Source: Alitta virens (taxonomy: Eukaryota; Annelida; Polychaeta; Phyllodocida; Nereididae). Taken from it: a stretch of DNA of 64,000 nucleotides. This document shows positions 1 to 13,100 of the stretch, piece after piece (the stretch's first letter is position 1; each line of letters starts with the position of its first letter). The notes beneath the pieces were generated by a model, which was not told the DNA's origin, did not search any database, and saw nothing but the letters and a program-made list of their open reading frames with translations. Location: assembly GCA_932294295.1 (NCBI GenBank), contig OW028573.1:58567829-58631828 (forward strand), written 5' to 3'. Both the position numbers and the translations under genes were made by a program.

Positions 1-3000
1 CATACAATCAGGTCATTGAGTGCATTGGTGATGTCACAAACAAATGTGTTGGGGACGGGTATACGGCTCCCCTTGTAGGCCTGAAAGTCCCCCATTCTAA
101 TCTACTTTAGTGGAAAGTTATCTGGTTATATTTAACCACCACAAGATGATGACATTTATCTTCAACCTTTAAATTAATAACTATTCCAAAAATATATACA
201 TAATTCATACAAAACTAACCTCAAACATTTTAATTAGGATAGAATATCAGTCAATTACGAGGCAGGGATTAGACATTTAGATATGTGGCCATGAAAATAT
301 ATTTCTTATATTCATAAACATTTGATAAGTGCTCCCTAGTTTCAGTTAAGACATTTCCTGTAGACCTACACTTGACTGGTTCTATAGATAGCTTATGTTG
401 ATGCGGCACAATGCCAAACTGCATATCAGATAAATTTTCTTTTCTTTTTTAATTTTCTACATTTCCTGGCATAACTCATAAACTATGTAAAAAGACTGAT
501 TTAACTAATAATTGCATAATCAACCAGCACATATATGTGACACTACTGCTAGTGCCAACTAGGGCTACACACCAGTAAACGATAATTTCATAAAACCGGT
601 ATTCTAATAAGCGTATCATATGATATATATCGACGCAAGAAAACCGCTGAAATTGGTGATATTGTTGGCGTCTTGTTTAGACAATCAATTAACGAGTTGA
701 TTTTCCTCAAGAAAAATTTGGAATGGTCTGAATAAAGATTTTTGGATTTTGATAGAATTATACTTATTGATTGATTGGTTCATTTAGAAACAGGATTTCA
801 ATAAATGCTTGACTAGATTTTATAACTAAATAATTTTTATTATACAATTGTTTGTCAAATTTGTAATCTGGATTCCGCCCATATAAGTGTATAGTAATAT
901 GTATCATGTTTTGAACAACCATATCAACGGAAAAATGTATCGATATGGAGCCCTAGTGCCAACAAAACGACTACGACTGTCTAACATAATTTGAGAATCA
1001 AACGTGCAAATCACATTAACAACCCATCAAATTATAGTGAACATGGTTAATTTTTCTGACACATTGATCTATCAAAGCAAAAGCAGTGCAGTGTGTGCCA
1101 TGCTTACCATAACATCAGATTGCTTAGATGGCAGTGCAACAGAAGAATGCTGAAACCATAAAATATGCAAGCATTAAAACTCAAACAACTAAAAATCATG
1201 CTCTAACATGCATCAAAATATCAATCAAGCTTCACGCAAAAGATTTGTGAGTTAGTTTCTAATCAACTACAAATAATTTCCATTGCACCTATTCTCTTGT
1301 TCAAATCGAACCAAGTCTTGAAGACATTATTCATTTACTTTATTCACACAGATCATATGTAGATTTGATGTTAACTTTCTCTTTCTTTAAAAAAAAACAA
1401 ATAAAGAGCCTTTCACATAATATATCACGATCTCATTCCCATGCAATCAATTTGTCTGAAGGTCACAGTCCCTTTCCTGAATCACTTACATGTACAACAG
1501 TAATGATGTGATTGTGTCAAATGTTGGTGGTTTTTTCTAAACACACTGACCTTTAGATAATGAGGCCAATGACCCAGATAGAAGTCTGGAACTGACCACT
1601 TTGTATGATCCAACATTTGCGATATATTAGAAGAGAAATCTGACACAGTGACATGCAATTAACAACCAGCTCATGTCAGGATACAATCAATTACCCACCC
1701 GTACAGCGATCATTCTCAAATGAACCACACAAAAAAAAAAGTTAAAAAAAGATAGTCTACATTCCAAGTCATCCATAATTCCTGACAGACACCACATTGC
1801 CATAAAATTTAAAGACCACTTCCAGTCGATCTACTCTTCAAAACCAAATCAACATACACAGAAGAAGCAACAAAATTCAAACCAAACCAAAAGTAATTAC
1901 AAATGTGTAATTAATATCGAATTATTCAGCTAATGCAATTTAAGTCCTTTAAATTACATTTTATAACATCACGGCATTAAAAATTTATAATTTGAATATA
2001 GTATCAATATATATATACTCCTATTGTTTTTACAATTTTATGCCAAATCAATAAAGCCATACACATGCACTATCAAGTTGAGAAGCAATTTGGTCCTAAA
2101 ACCGAATAACGCATGAAGCACTTTTAATATTTGGAAGAAGTATTTCAAATATGTACAATTTCCACACATGCGTAGATTATTATGACACTGGAGTTATTAG
2201 TGGAAAAGCTGTTACTTCTAAGAACTTAATTCTGCTCTGTCAGACATTTTTTTATTGTGAAAATATACCCATTTAAAATCGAAAAGTTTTCCATTGATTT
2301 CTATGACATATCATAACACCCCATGCAAAATAAATTTGGAAGTTGAGACCATGCATAGCATTGTAGTAATATTTTAATTGGGGCTGGTTTAATAAAGAAT
2401 ACAATACTTCGATGTGGTTTCTTGCTATCTTCCCTTGGGAGAAACCAACACCACAGATGAGCTAAAAGAGCAAAGAAAAATTTCCTTACTATCACACATA
2501 GCCAAGCATGTTGAAAATAGTTCATGAAACAAAATTTCAGTGGTATAGGTGTCCTGTTATGCTTGTAATCATACATCATAAGTATTATATTCATTTGTCA
2601 TAATGAGGAAGTGAATTATTAAATAACAGTCAGGATTAAATACATTCATTCTGATAAGTAATACATATGTATACTGTCATAATTTGTATTCAGAGGGACA
2701 AATGAAAATGATAAGTCTGTTGAATACAGTGGTTGATTAGAAGAGAAAACACAATTTGGGATTAAAATCACAAAGACATCACTTTACAAGTTCTAAAGTA
2801 GTTACACTGTTGGTAGTACTCTCTGGCTAACCGCTGCACTTCCGTATCTACCTATAGTTCAAATATATATATGTGTTACATGGCTATAATCAGAAGTCAC
2901 TGCACTGTTTCCCACACTGTGTTTCATTTAGTTGACTATGTTGTACAGCCATTCCTATATTTCTGTTACAGAGTTATGAGTCTGTAAGGCATATCATAGC

Positions 3001-3332
3001 AATATGGGCATAACCCTTGGCCAAATATGTACAAGATAACATGCAAACATGTACAGTAATTAACCATGCATGTCTTGCTAGTTAAAGTACCTTCATATGT
3101 TGCTCAATGTACAAAATATACAGTGATAATAAATCAATGTCAACTGACAGAACAGACTACATTCATGCAATAACATATATACATTATAAATCATGAATAC
3201 GGATGGATAGCGCCAAAACTAATTGTCTTATATTTCATTATCACGTTCAGTGTGCTCTTAACTAGAACATTTAACTAGATTCAATGAGTTCCCACATACA
3301 TTTAGAAGTCATATTGCAGTCAATTCACTTAC
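1..3332. other. Intronic DNA of the PTPN4-like gene, no supported gene
   Basis: This AT-rich stretch lies downstream (on the minus strand) of the second FERM exon at 3333..3446 and so should be intron, because the next FERM exon (the usual RWLD segment) was not found here. No convincing exon, RNA gene or transposon boundary was seen. A 33-codon open frame runs off the left edge on the minus strand (about 1..105), but it resembles no FERM segment and is not called. Confidence 0.5.
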
Positions 3333-4054
3333 CATGGCATCAGGAGCAGGAACAATATCCGCATACTGTAAACCGAAGTAATCCTTCTCGACAAGTTCCA
3401 AGTGGTCAAACACTTTGTCCAAGAGCACTTGAGCTCTTGCTCTCTTCTGCAAGTGACAAGCAGAGCAAGGACTCAATATTGAAAGCACTTATATAATCAA
3501 AAAGGATACATTGTATACCTTTCACAAAACTACAACAGTACAAGTGATAGGTATGCAGTCAGGAGTTTTAATTCTGTGAATTTGAACAAAAAGACTATTT
3601 AGTCCTTATTTTCTACAAACTAAAGTGCAATGAACTGCTGTTGTTACCTTTCAGTAATAGCATCAATTATGACTGGACAGCCGGAATCATCAGGTTTTGT
3701 TGTCAAAAGACAGCAAATAATGGAATCATGGCCCAATGGAATTATTGCGACGCCGGACGTAAATGCTAAGTCTATGCTCAATTTCATCACTTTATTGTCA
3801 TAATCGTTCTCATAAAACAATCCATTAATCCGGATTCAATCATTCTATCATTTAACACTGAGACATCAGTTTCCACTTGTATTAATTTATAATAGGATGA
3901 ATCTGAAGAAACTTACGTCAATCTCAAAGGCTGCTTCTGTGTCATCCAAGAACTGAACGACACAACGAACAGTCTTGATGGTTTTACAGTTGCGTTCCAG
4001 TTCCGATGCTCGCACATTGTAAGTACCACTAGCAGCTCGCAACTTCATCGACAT
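3333..4054 (-). CDS. PTPN4: FERM-domain tyrosine phosphatase, PTPN4/PTPN3 type, N-terminal exons only
   Basis: Two coding exons: 4054..3917 (46 codons from the start) and 3446..3333 (38 codons). Seen: the first exon is preceded by a good acceptor (tttttgcag), has ATG at 4054 and ends GAC|GTAAGT; the second has acceptor cacttgcag and ends ATG|GTAAGT. Both are phase 0. The first exon contains TYNVRASELER followed by a FLDDTEAAFEID strand; the second continues QVLLDKVFDHLELVEKDYFGLQYAD. Known: PTPN4 starts with nearly the same TYNVRASELAR segment followed by the F1 lobe of a FERM domain; the family continues with a PDZ domain and a phosphatase domain and acts at the cortical membrane. Inferred: this is the F1 lobe start of that gene, with the remainder beyond the left edge. 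A different FERM protein (FRMD or 4.1 type) is less likely because they lack the NVRASEL leader. Confidence 0.8.
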
Positions 4055-5013
4055 ACTGTGGTTCTGCAAAAACGATACAAGAATCAATATTACTATATTG
4101 AGCACAGCACTAAGTACTCAGTAGCATGGCACTCATGCAAGAGCAGAAAAGTGACACATACACAATTGATCAATTTTACACACAGACAACTATAACAGGT
4201 AATGTATCTGCACTTCGACATTTCATATGATTTACTTTAATCCTGTTTCCAAATCATAACCACTGTCAGGCATCACACATGTGCTGCTCGATCTTCATGT
4301 TACTTTTTCTCCTCCCACCAAATTAAAGTTAACCAATTATCTGATGTCAAATAGGGCTTCACTAACCAAGCTTGATCTGGATAGAGCATGGGCAGGTCAA
4401 CCTTGTGTCAAATCATGTCAGTTGATGAGGCCGAAAAAAAGTTTTAAAGAGACTTTCATACCAAATTAATGATCAAAGGTTTTTTCCCCTCTGCACAAAG
4501 CACTTCCTACTGACAGTAGTACTGTACTGAATATTCATGAACCAGACCATCCATGGTGAGTTGTCAGGACATGTTAACATACGCCCATACAGTTTATCGA
4601 CTGAATACACACAATCTGTGTATTGTATACAGATAATACAAACACCCCCTTCCCGAAGTAAAACTCCTGCCCCTAGCCAGATTTACAAATTGACTGAACC
4701 AGTGAATGTGATTGTGAAAGTGAAATTGGATATTTCAATGTTCGACTATACAGCCAGGAATAGGCCTAACTATTTTTCTAACAACCCCGAGCCACGATAG
4801 CCTTAAATTGGAAATTTTCTCCCAGACAATGCCCTTTGAAGTTATAATTGATCGATTAAACATAATTTCTTCAGCGAAATTCCAAAAAACAGGGACAGGC
4901 GGTCGGGAAACACGCACCGCATCTGGAATCCACACGTCTCTTTTGGCACTGCAAGCAGTGCAACTTAGGACCATGCATTCCGACCATTTAACGCATGCAA
5001 CTCGCATACTTAC

Positions 5014-5180
5014 TTAGCAATTCCACAGTTTACGATATTTTGTTGCAATTCATTAGTGATCAGTCCATTTGAATCGCACGGTTTTGCAGCGACGACGATC
5101 AATCCATAGGTAACTCATTTGCAAACCGATATCAAATACAATATGGCCGACGCAACATAACAAAGTCACGTGACCCAGGA
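5014..5180 (-). promoter_or_regulatory. Probable 5' UTR exon and promoter of the PTPN4-like gene
   Basis: On the minus strand a consensus donor GTAAGTATG begins at 5013, just after the end of a probable non-coding exon at 5014. Immediately upstream are a CCATATTG (YY1-like, reverse CAATATGG) element near 5140 and a CACGTG E-box near 5168. The next minus-strand acceptor (4064) opens the first coding exon, so a 5' UTR exon ending at 5014 fits. The transcription start (about 5150) is an estimate. No TATA box was seen. Confidence 0.45.
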
Positions 5181-5423
5181 GGAAACCCCTGTATTCAGCG
5201 GACTCACATCACGGACCGGCCTAACTTGCAGAACTCAGCAGCCCAGTGGGGGTTTTCCTTTCCACCTTCATTGGCAGCAGCTAATGAGGTCGGTGGGCTC
5301 TACCAATTCAATTCCGAAAATAAAATAACCCTATGTATACCTTTTTTGTGAATAGCATAAATTGCTTGAAGTTGCCCAATGAACAAAAATAATACATGCA
5401 GTAAAGTTTGGGTACACAAATAT

Positions 5424-5429
5424 TTTATT
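5424..5429 (-). terminator. Candidate polyadenylation signal of the CLIP4-like gene
   Basis: AATAAA on the minus strand (TTTATT on plus) about 1.3 kb beyond the stop codon at 6745. It is the last such hexamer before the presumed promoter of the PTPN4-like gene, but several TTTATT copies nearer the stop could serve instead. Confidence 0.3.
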
Positions 5430-6744
5430 GAAAAAATAACAGTTGAATTAACAAACATTATAACATCACTTTTTAGCAAATATATAATGAAAAAAGATTT
5501 GGCATATACAGGAACATCTAATTAGTATGTCATTTAGAGAAGCTGAAAGAAATTGTATGCATATATGATTCCCATCCCCTGCATTGTATATTAAGCAAGA
5601 TCTGATGTATGAGCTGATATGCCTATAGTTGTGAAAGACTTCGGATGTTTTTATATACACATTATATAAAATATATTTTGTCAAATAATTACCAGCCTTG
5701 ACAAAATTAAAAGACGTCTCAATCTGGATAAAAATATTTTATTGTCGTATTATCGCAAAAACTTACTGGTTTATCAATATTTTCCAAATTTAAAGATATA
5801 TGAATTGCAATTTACTTATAAATTGTATACAGCTCAATAATTTAATAACCTACAGTAACTGTATAGTCTCACAGAGAAGACTCCATATTCCTGCAAAACT
5901 AAAACCCTTACTTTTATTTTTAGATTAATGGCATGCACATGTTTACTCAGAAGTTGAATTAACAAAACCCTAAGTGTACAATTTAAAAAAATAATGTGGA
6001 ATATGCACAATTGCAGATGGACATAAAATTCTACCAAAGCCAATTATATTAGTTTCAGAAGTTCACACAAAAAGCAAACTGTTTTTATTTTATAAAATGA
6101 TTTCATAAATATTGTTTAAACAGAAAAAGGCATCATTAAAACACTTCATTTTGTTATTGTTTGAAGTAAATGTATACTGTAACAACCCTAATCCAAAAGC
6201 TATCACAGAAAAGCATATATCCCATTATTCAGACTGGTAAAAATGAATTAATTTCATATTGCAGTTTAGGTATTGCAAGTTTTCAACAGCACAGACCCCA
6301 TGGTCAACCAACAAATGTATGTTTTAATTTTGAGATTCTATAACTCTGTACATACTTCAACAAACATTTGTCATGGATAAGTTAAACACAAGAACACACT
6401 GCTGTTACTAAAAACACATGTAGTTATGTACCTAAATACAATATTATATTAAACAAAAGAAACTCAGCATACCAAACAATGTTAACCAAAAATATAATCT
6501 TGCAAATGGGAATGTGGAACTTCATATTTCTCAAAGTGAAGATCATAGAAGTGTGGCATATGAAAAAGCTTTAAGTACAGCAGCTCAAGCATACAAGCCA
6601 ACTAAAAATGCCAAAACAGAATGTCTTTGACAGGTAAGTGTTCATTAAAATTTTATATTAAATCTTTAAATACATAATCTGAGGAAATTGTTGAATAAGA
6701 TGTGTTACTATAATTTATCAAACTTAACAAAATAATGTGTTGAG

Positions 6745-9700
6745 TTAATTAGTGTCTCCTAAGAGCTTTGCTCCATTGATGCCTCTCACTGTAACTTTAC
6801 TAGGTCGCACAAGAACACCGTAATTTTGATGACATGTGAAGTAACGCTTTCCTTGAACACTTCCATCATTTTTGCCTCTTGGTGTTCTTAATTCTACACC
6901 AAGCCAGACTCCATCAGCAAAGTCAACTGGCCCGATGTACCTTAGGGTTCCTAAAATCATAAAACATTTAATTGTCAGATATATTGGATAATTCAATATG
7001 ATATCATACTACAAAAATAATGTCTACAAAATATGGTTTTTCGAGTTAATTAGTGTCTCCTAATAACTTTGTTCCATTGTAACAATGTTGCTCTCACTAT
7101 AACTGTACTAGGTCATCATTATTAAGGAGATACAAAAGACCATTTAACTAAGTACCTACCCAGTTCATTATTACAGAATACACTCATTCCCTTTTGGAGG
7201 GTGAATGCGTCTGTCTGGGCCGGATATTGCTTTGTGGTTGATCGTGTACTTTCAGAACTTCTTGGGCTGAAATATCAAGCAAAACTGAATAAAATTACGC
7301 TCACAAAAACATCTTTTTCTTTTAGCATGTGGTATAGATCATGTAGTTATGCAGTTATGCAGAAACGAGTTGCTAGAACATAAATGTGTGAGACAACCTT
7401 AATGCGCATCACATCAGCATGCATGACTGGGGACACTCACCGTGTATTTTGCTTTTTGACACCATGGGAAGAATCAGATTCGGAATTGTTTACCCCTGGG
7501 GAAAGGACACAATGCAAGAATATAAGCCATGCAATATTAGTACAATAACAGAAAGACTTACAATGGAGGGTCAAGCATTGGAAGCAATGTAAATTTAGAG
7601 ATAACACAAAATGATTGAGACATTTAAATTGTTACATAATTGTTGCAAATAAATCTCATATGTTTATCTTTGTAAAAGGAAAAATTTTGGAACTACACAC
7701 TTAGTTGACATACAGCCACTCTGCGACACAACTTTGGTGTAAATAATAAATAATACAGTCACAGAACCACTATTTCAATTTTACAGATAGCCAAATTTAC
7801 ATGGATAGTTTTGCAAGACTAAAGTGCTAGTAAATTTTAAAATTATTCAGTATAATTCTCTTAGCTACAAAGTTTATTTCAATACAACTTCATATCATGT
7901 TTATTCAGTACCTCAAAGGATACAATGTTTCATCAAACCTAAATTTATTGCTATCATTTCAACAAATTTGTGCACTATCTTTCAAGACTCTGCCATTTAT
8001 AACTATATCATACCAGCTAGTCTTTGATGATCCACTATACTATCTGAGGAGTTCTTTCTGTCAGTATCGGGTATTCTGAATTAAAAAAAAGGAGTAAAAG
8101 TGGTTATATTTCATTAATTTTACCATTTAAAATTAGATATATAATTGTCAAATACAAGTGGGATCATTTCAAAAGTACCTACCTTTGAACCCTTGACTGG
8201 GGGGCAAATACACCGTGTTTAGGTTTGCTTGTGAAGTACCTTGTCCCATTAACGGAGCCATCATTTTTCCCAACAGGCCGGTCTAACTCAATGCCATACC
8301 ACCAACCTATTAAAATTCAAAATTACCAGGAATTATCATATGCAAGATAAGCTTAAGCTGCTAAACAGGCTTACTGCGTTATATCAGCCTGCAAAAAAGT
8401 TAAAATCGGTATAATCCATAATGCCAGTGTCTGTGCAGCTGTTGCTTTATTTAGCATGACTCATACTTCACCATCTATTTTATCTCTTCAGTTGTGAACC
8501 AAAACATTACCTGGAGCAAAATGAGTCTGTCCTGCAAATTTGATTACACCTTTTCTCTGTCCAGCCACAAGCACTCTCTCCCCAACCTCAAGTTCTTCAC
8601 CCACACCAGGGTGCTTTGCCGAACCAACTCTGCGTCTGTAGAGACCTAAAATTATATTGCACATTTTATAAGTATGCACTTTATTTTTCATGAGAAATGA
8701 TCACATTTTTCATGAGAAATAACCACCCTGAAACAGGTGCGTGTGTTTTTAATGTCATTCTTGCTTGCCCCTCTCTGCAGCTGATCTTACTATCATGTAC
8801 ATATGTATTAATATTTTAGTTCTACAGTTATTTTCATAACAAGGGTAAATTTCTAATGTTTGCATATATCAATTTAGCCCCTATCCAAATTATCCAATAC
8901 ACCTGCTTCATTTGCATAATGAATAAGGTACAACTGGGTTACTGGGTACAACTGGCCCCAACAATTCTTTGTTTGAATTCATCGCACAAGGTCAGATTGG
9001 AACTCAGTCAATTTGGGTCTTTCCTTAACAATTAATACTTCTCTTAACCCTGGAATTGACTCTATTCTGATACTACTGAGATTTCAGTAATTAAAACTCC
9101 AAATTGTAACACTTGTATATTTTGGCTGCATCACTAAGTTATGCATGAGAATGTTAAACTGGTCCGAACTTTCATGTAGTACACATTTAGAACAATACCT
9201 AATAAGAGAGTATGCATGTAGGAAATATCAAACAATGTCAACTGCTACTTTACCTAAAGGAAACACATTTTGAAAATGTACATTTAATAGTGAATTGTAA
9301 ACAAAAATTGAAAAGAAAAATCTCCCATGAAATATTTTGTGCTACTGCACTTATTCAATAAGCACACATCATAACATCAAACACAGAGATAGTTGATTGA
9401 ACACCCACCTGTGTCAACTTTGGCTGTGACGTGTGAAGTATCTATTAGTCCATGGTCAATGTTTCCTCTGTGAGAGGGTGTTTTGAGGTACATGCCTTCC
9501 CTGCATATTTTATTCACAGGTGCAAAGATTCCTGAAAACGTGTTTGTAAACAATGAAACTAAGTTTAGTATTACAAAAATTAATGTTATGCAATGCAATA
9601 CATTTTTCTCCATACTCATACCATGTTTGGGTGAGCACTTGAAATATGTGACACCAGAAACACTCCCGTCATTCTTTCCTGCTGGCTCATCTAATTCAAT

Positions 9701-10104
9701 GCCTGCCCAAATCCCAGATGCAAATTGAGTTTTCCCACAAAACCTCAATATCCCAGACTGGAAACAAAGTTGAGATTGAAATTATTACTTTTTATTTGCA
9801 ACACCTGTAAGCTGTCAAGTTAAAGAGGAATGATTTTATTCAAACAGTGCTCTTTTTGAAAAAATTCTTAGCGGAAGACTGAACCATCATACCTTGACAC
9901 CACCGACAATAACTCTGTCACCTATCTTCAGACCCATAGCTTCAAGTGTGATGCGACTGTTTGACCCTTCTTGACCTTCCTGGTCATAAGAATCCATCGG
10001 GGCTCTGACTTCCACCTCCCCTTCTTGAAGTTGTTTCCGCATTGTCTCTGCTTGATTGAACATCTCAGAATCTGGTTCGAATACATGAGGCTCTGGTACA
10101 CAAT
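6745..10104 (-). CDS. CLIP4-like exons for linker and three CAP-Gly domains
   Basis: Nine exons. 10104..9893 carries the conserved [17 protein letters not shown] linker and the first strand of CAP-Gly 1 ([13 protein letters not shown]); 9757..9622 completes it ([26 protein letters not shown]). 9531..9409 is the IFAPVNKI linker ending [12 protein letters not shown], as in CLIP4. 8645..8511 and 8306..8183 hold CAP-Gly 2 ([13 protein letters not shown], then [18 protein letters not shown]). 8075..8014, 7495..7441 and 7266..7160 form an S/T-rich linker and the first strand of CAP-Gly 3; 6950..6745 finishes it ([49 protein letters not shown]) and ends in GDTN and TAA. In the short form the three domains sit near residues 307-365, 424-485 and 556-615. 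Most introns are phase 1. Confidence 0.9.
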
Positions 10105-13100
10105 CTGCAAATACATGAAGTAAAGGGTTTTATGGCTTTTGGAAAGTGATTGCCATTTTGAAGTAGCACAGCGCAAATGTATGTCAAATAATATAAACTT
10201 GCAATCACAAGAACAACAAAACCACAGAATAAACACCAACAGATGACAATTTGAAATGAAGCAACTTTGAACTCATAAAATAAAAAGAAATCACAAATAT
10301 GACATAGCCCCCAAATCACAAAACACAAACCTTCCATAAAACTGAAGTCAGTCAGAACACCAAGTTTCTCCAATTCACTACGTGAAAGCCACACACTCTG
10401 GCTGGACCCAGAGGGCCCATGGATCGGAACAGTGGAAGTGCATGACTTACTTCGAGTGTTAGATGCAGCTTCACACATCCCGTCATCTATTGGTGATGCT
10501 ATAGGGTCACTGAAGGAGACTTGTTTCTTCAAATCACACTGTGTTTCACTGGCCATCACTTGTGCACTGTCACTTTCTTCCCATGGCATGGTGTTTGAAA
10601 CAGCAATTGAAGAGGCCTCATATTTCTCTTTAGAAACTGACTTTCGTTCGCACTTCAGACTACCAGAGTCTTCAGTATTTATAAAGCCAGAGACAACCTC
10701 AACCACATCAGGACTTTTTGCAGTGGTATCCACATACCCAGATATGACATCTGCTTCTGACAAAAAGGCATCATCTGGGTTCACATTTTTCCCAACAACA
10801 CACTCGTCATCATCTGATTCTGAAGGGGGCATAGCTCTGACAAAATGCACTTCAGAACTAAGGGGCACAATTGTGAAATGACCAATTGGCTTTCCCAGAT
10901 TTCTCTCATCACTAAGACATTCATCTTCTAAATTTGGATCTCCTTGTCCCATGTTGTTGTTCGAAGTAAAATTTTCATCAGCATCAGGACACATGGTTGA
11001 CATGAGACTCCAAAACAATCTAGTCTTCAATGACTCGCTTTCAACTTCATAATAACCAACTTGTGATGATCCAGCATCTTCAAGAAGCTCCACACTTTGG
11101 CTTGAAACAGTCGGATGCTCACACAGTCGAAGGACCTCTTCCTCATCTTGTTCAAGACCAACTGACAGCAGCTCATCAGGGTACTCTGGTGACAATAGAT
11201 CAGCATCTGGACCTTCAAAGGAGTTACCTTCCTTGTCACAAGTTTCTAACTTTCGCTCCAGTTCTTCAAACGAACTTGTGCTTCCATGAAGGTCATTTGC
11301 AACACACAATGCATCCAGCAAATTATTGGGATCATCAGCAACCTCATATTCATAGACTTCCACATCATTGTCATTAGCATCTGAAAGAGACAAATCCTCC
11401 TCAATGTAAACTGACACAATCTCCTGGCTGTCACCTGTGTATTCTTCTAGATTTGTGTCATTCAGTTCATGATGCTGGTAGTCTTCACCATCTGAGTAAT
11501 CTGCCATTTGTTCTTCTGAGTCCAAACCTTGTACATGATACTGATGTTCCGAGTTCAAACCTTGTTGTTCATTGTCCAATTCATCATTAATATATACCAC
11601 ATTTTCAGAATTTGGCACAGCAATGCAAGGTGTGCTGTCATAAGTGTGCACATCTTCATTTTCGGTTATTGGTAAAGTTTCATTGTCCGTATCGTCATCC
11701 ATCATTGCTTTTTCCACTTGGAGAGCATTGTCTTCTATCATTGTTGTTTCAGTATTATCGTTCTTGCTATCTTCTACAATGAAGACCTTGGCGTCATCCA
11801 TATCACAGTTTTCTCCATCATTCTCAGTGGTATTTACATCGTCAGTCAAATCACTTACACTGGTAACGGTGGGGTCGTTTTCAGACTCATCCATTTCATC
11901 GTTTTTATCAAGTAGATCTTTCGAGCTATCCATAGAGATTTTTTCTTCAGTACTGGCCGGAAGTCTGTTAACTCCATCTTCATCTGGTGTTACATCAGAT
12001 ACACTGGTACAAGAAGCCTCAATAGTAAGCTTATCAAAATCACGCTCATCACTGCCATCGGTTCCATTCTGCAAATTATTAATAGCACCTTCTGGATGAG
12101 GGTTTTCTTTCAATGCATCCTCAGCCAAAGCCTTTCCCAAACTTGGCTCACTTTGCTCAAGGTCAATTAAATGCTCACTGACACCATTTACAGTTTCACC
12201 ACACTGAAGTGTCTCATTGTTCAAACATTTACTGGTAGTTTCATATCCATTCATGACACCAAAATTAACAATATCCTCTTCTGAATTGATTGCTTTTGAC
12301 TTTTCCTCATTAGTATTCAACAGTTCACTTGAAATAAGTCCACCACTTTCAGCTACACTGTTGCAGCTTTGCTCAATATTATTCATTTCATCATTGTAGG
12401 TCACCAGTTTTGCTAAGTCTTCAGCTCCAGCTGTTACACTCTGATCAATGCTTCCTTGATCGTCTACACTACTCTCATTACTCGCCAAGTCTTCCTTTGC
12501 TGTGTCTGCAATAATATTGTCCATTGAAGGCTTGCAACTCACACAATAACAAACATGACCAGAACAACACCACACCAGTAGGTTATCAATTCAACACCCA
12601 ACATTCACCACAGACCATACCACCGGAACCCTTCAGCCAGAGAAGCTCCTGCTGCGCATCACTTCGTTTTTACCTTTCGAGGTTGGAGACAAGGCAACAT
12701 TCACATCTTCAGGGCAAGCTACTGTTGACTGATTTTCCTTTTTGTTTAAAGCTGACACTTTCCAGCTGTTGATCATGTCCATGATGTCACTGTCAAAGCA
12801 AGCTTCCCATGGAGGAAGTTTTATTGAGAAGCTGTCCTCATTCTGACCTTCAAGTTCAATACAGTTTTCCAAGCTTAATTGCTCAGGAAAATGTTCTTCC
12901 TCTGGCATCTGAATGCTGGCATCTATTTCATCCACTGAGGACAATGTATTGTCATTATCAGTGAGGTCTTCATCATTTTCTAATTCTGAATTTTCTAGAC
13001 TCTGGCTTACAACCAATGAGGTCTCAGAAACAACAATACTATCATCAGTGTTATCGTTAGTGACTTCATGGTCATCTGGCTCACTAATAAGTTCATTGGC

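Noticed and set aside
1..105. Open frame at the left edge (minus strand) as a next PTPN4 exon
   Set aside because: The peptide (GDFQAYKGSRIPVPN and on) does not resemble the FERM segment expected after the exon at 3333, and the acceptor is ambiguous.
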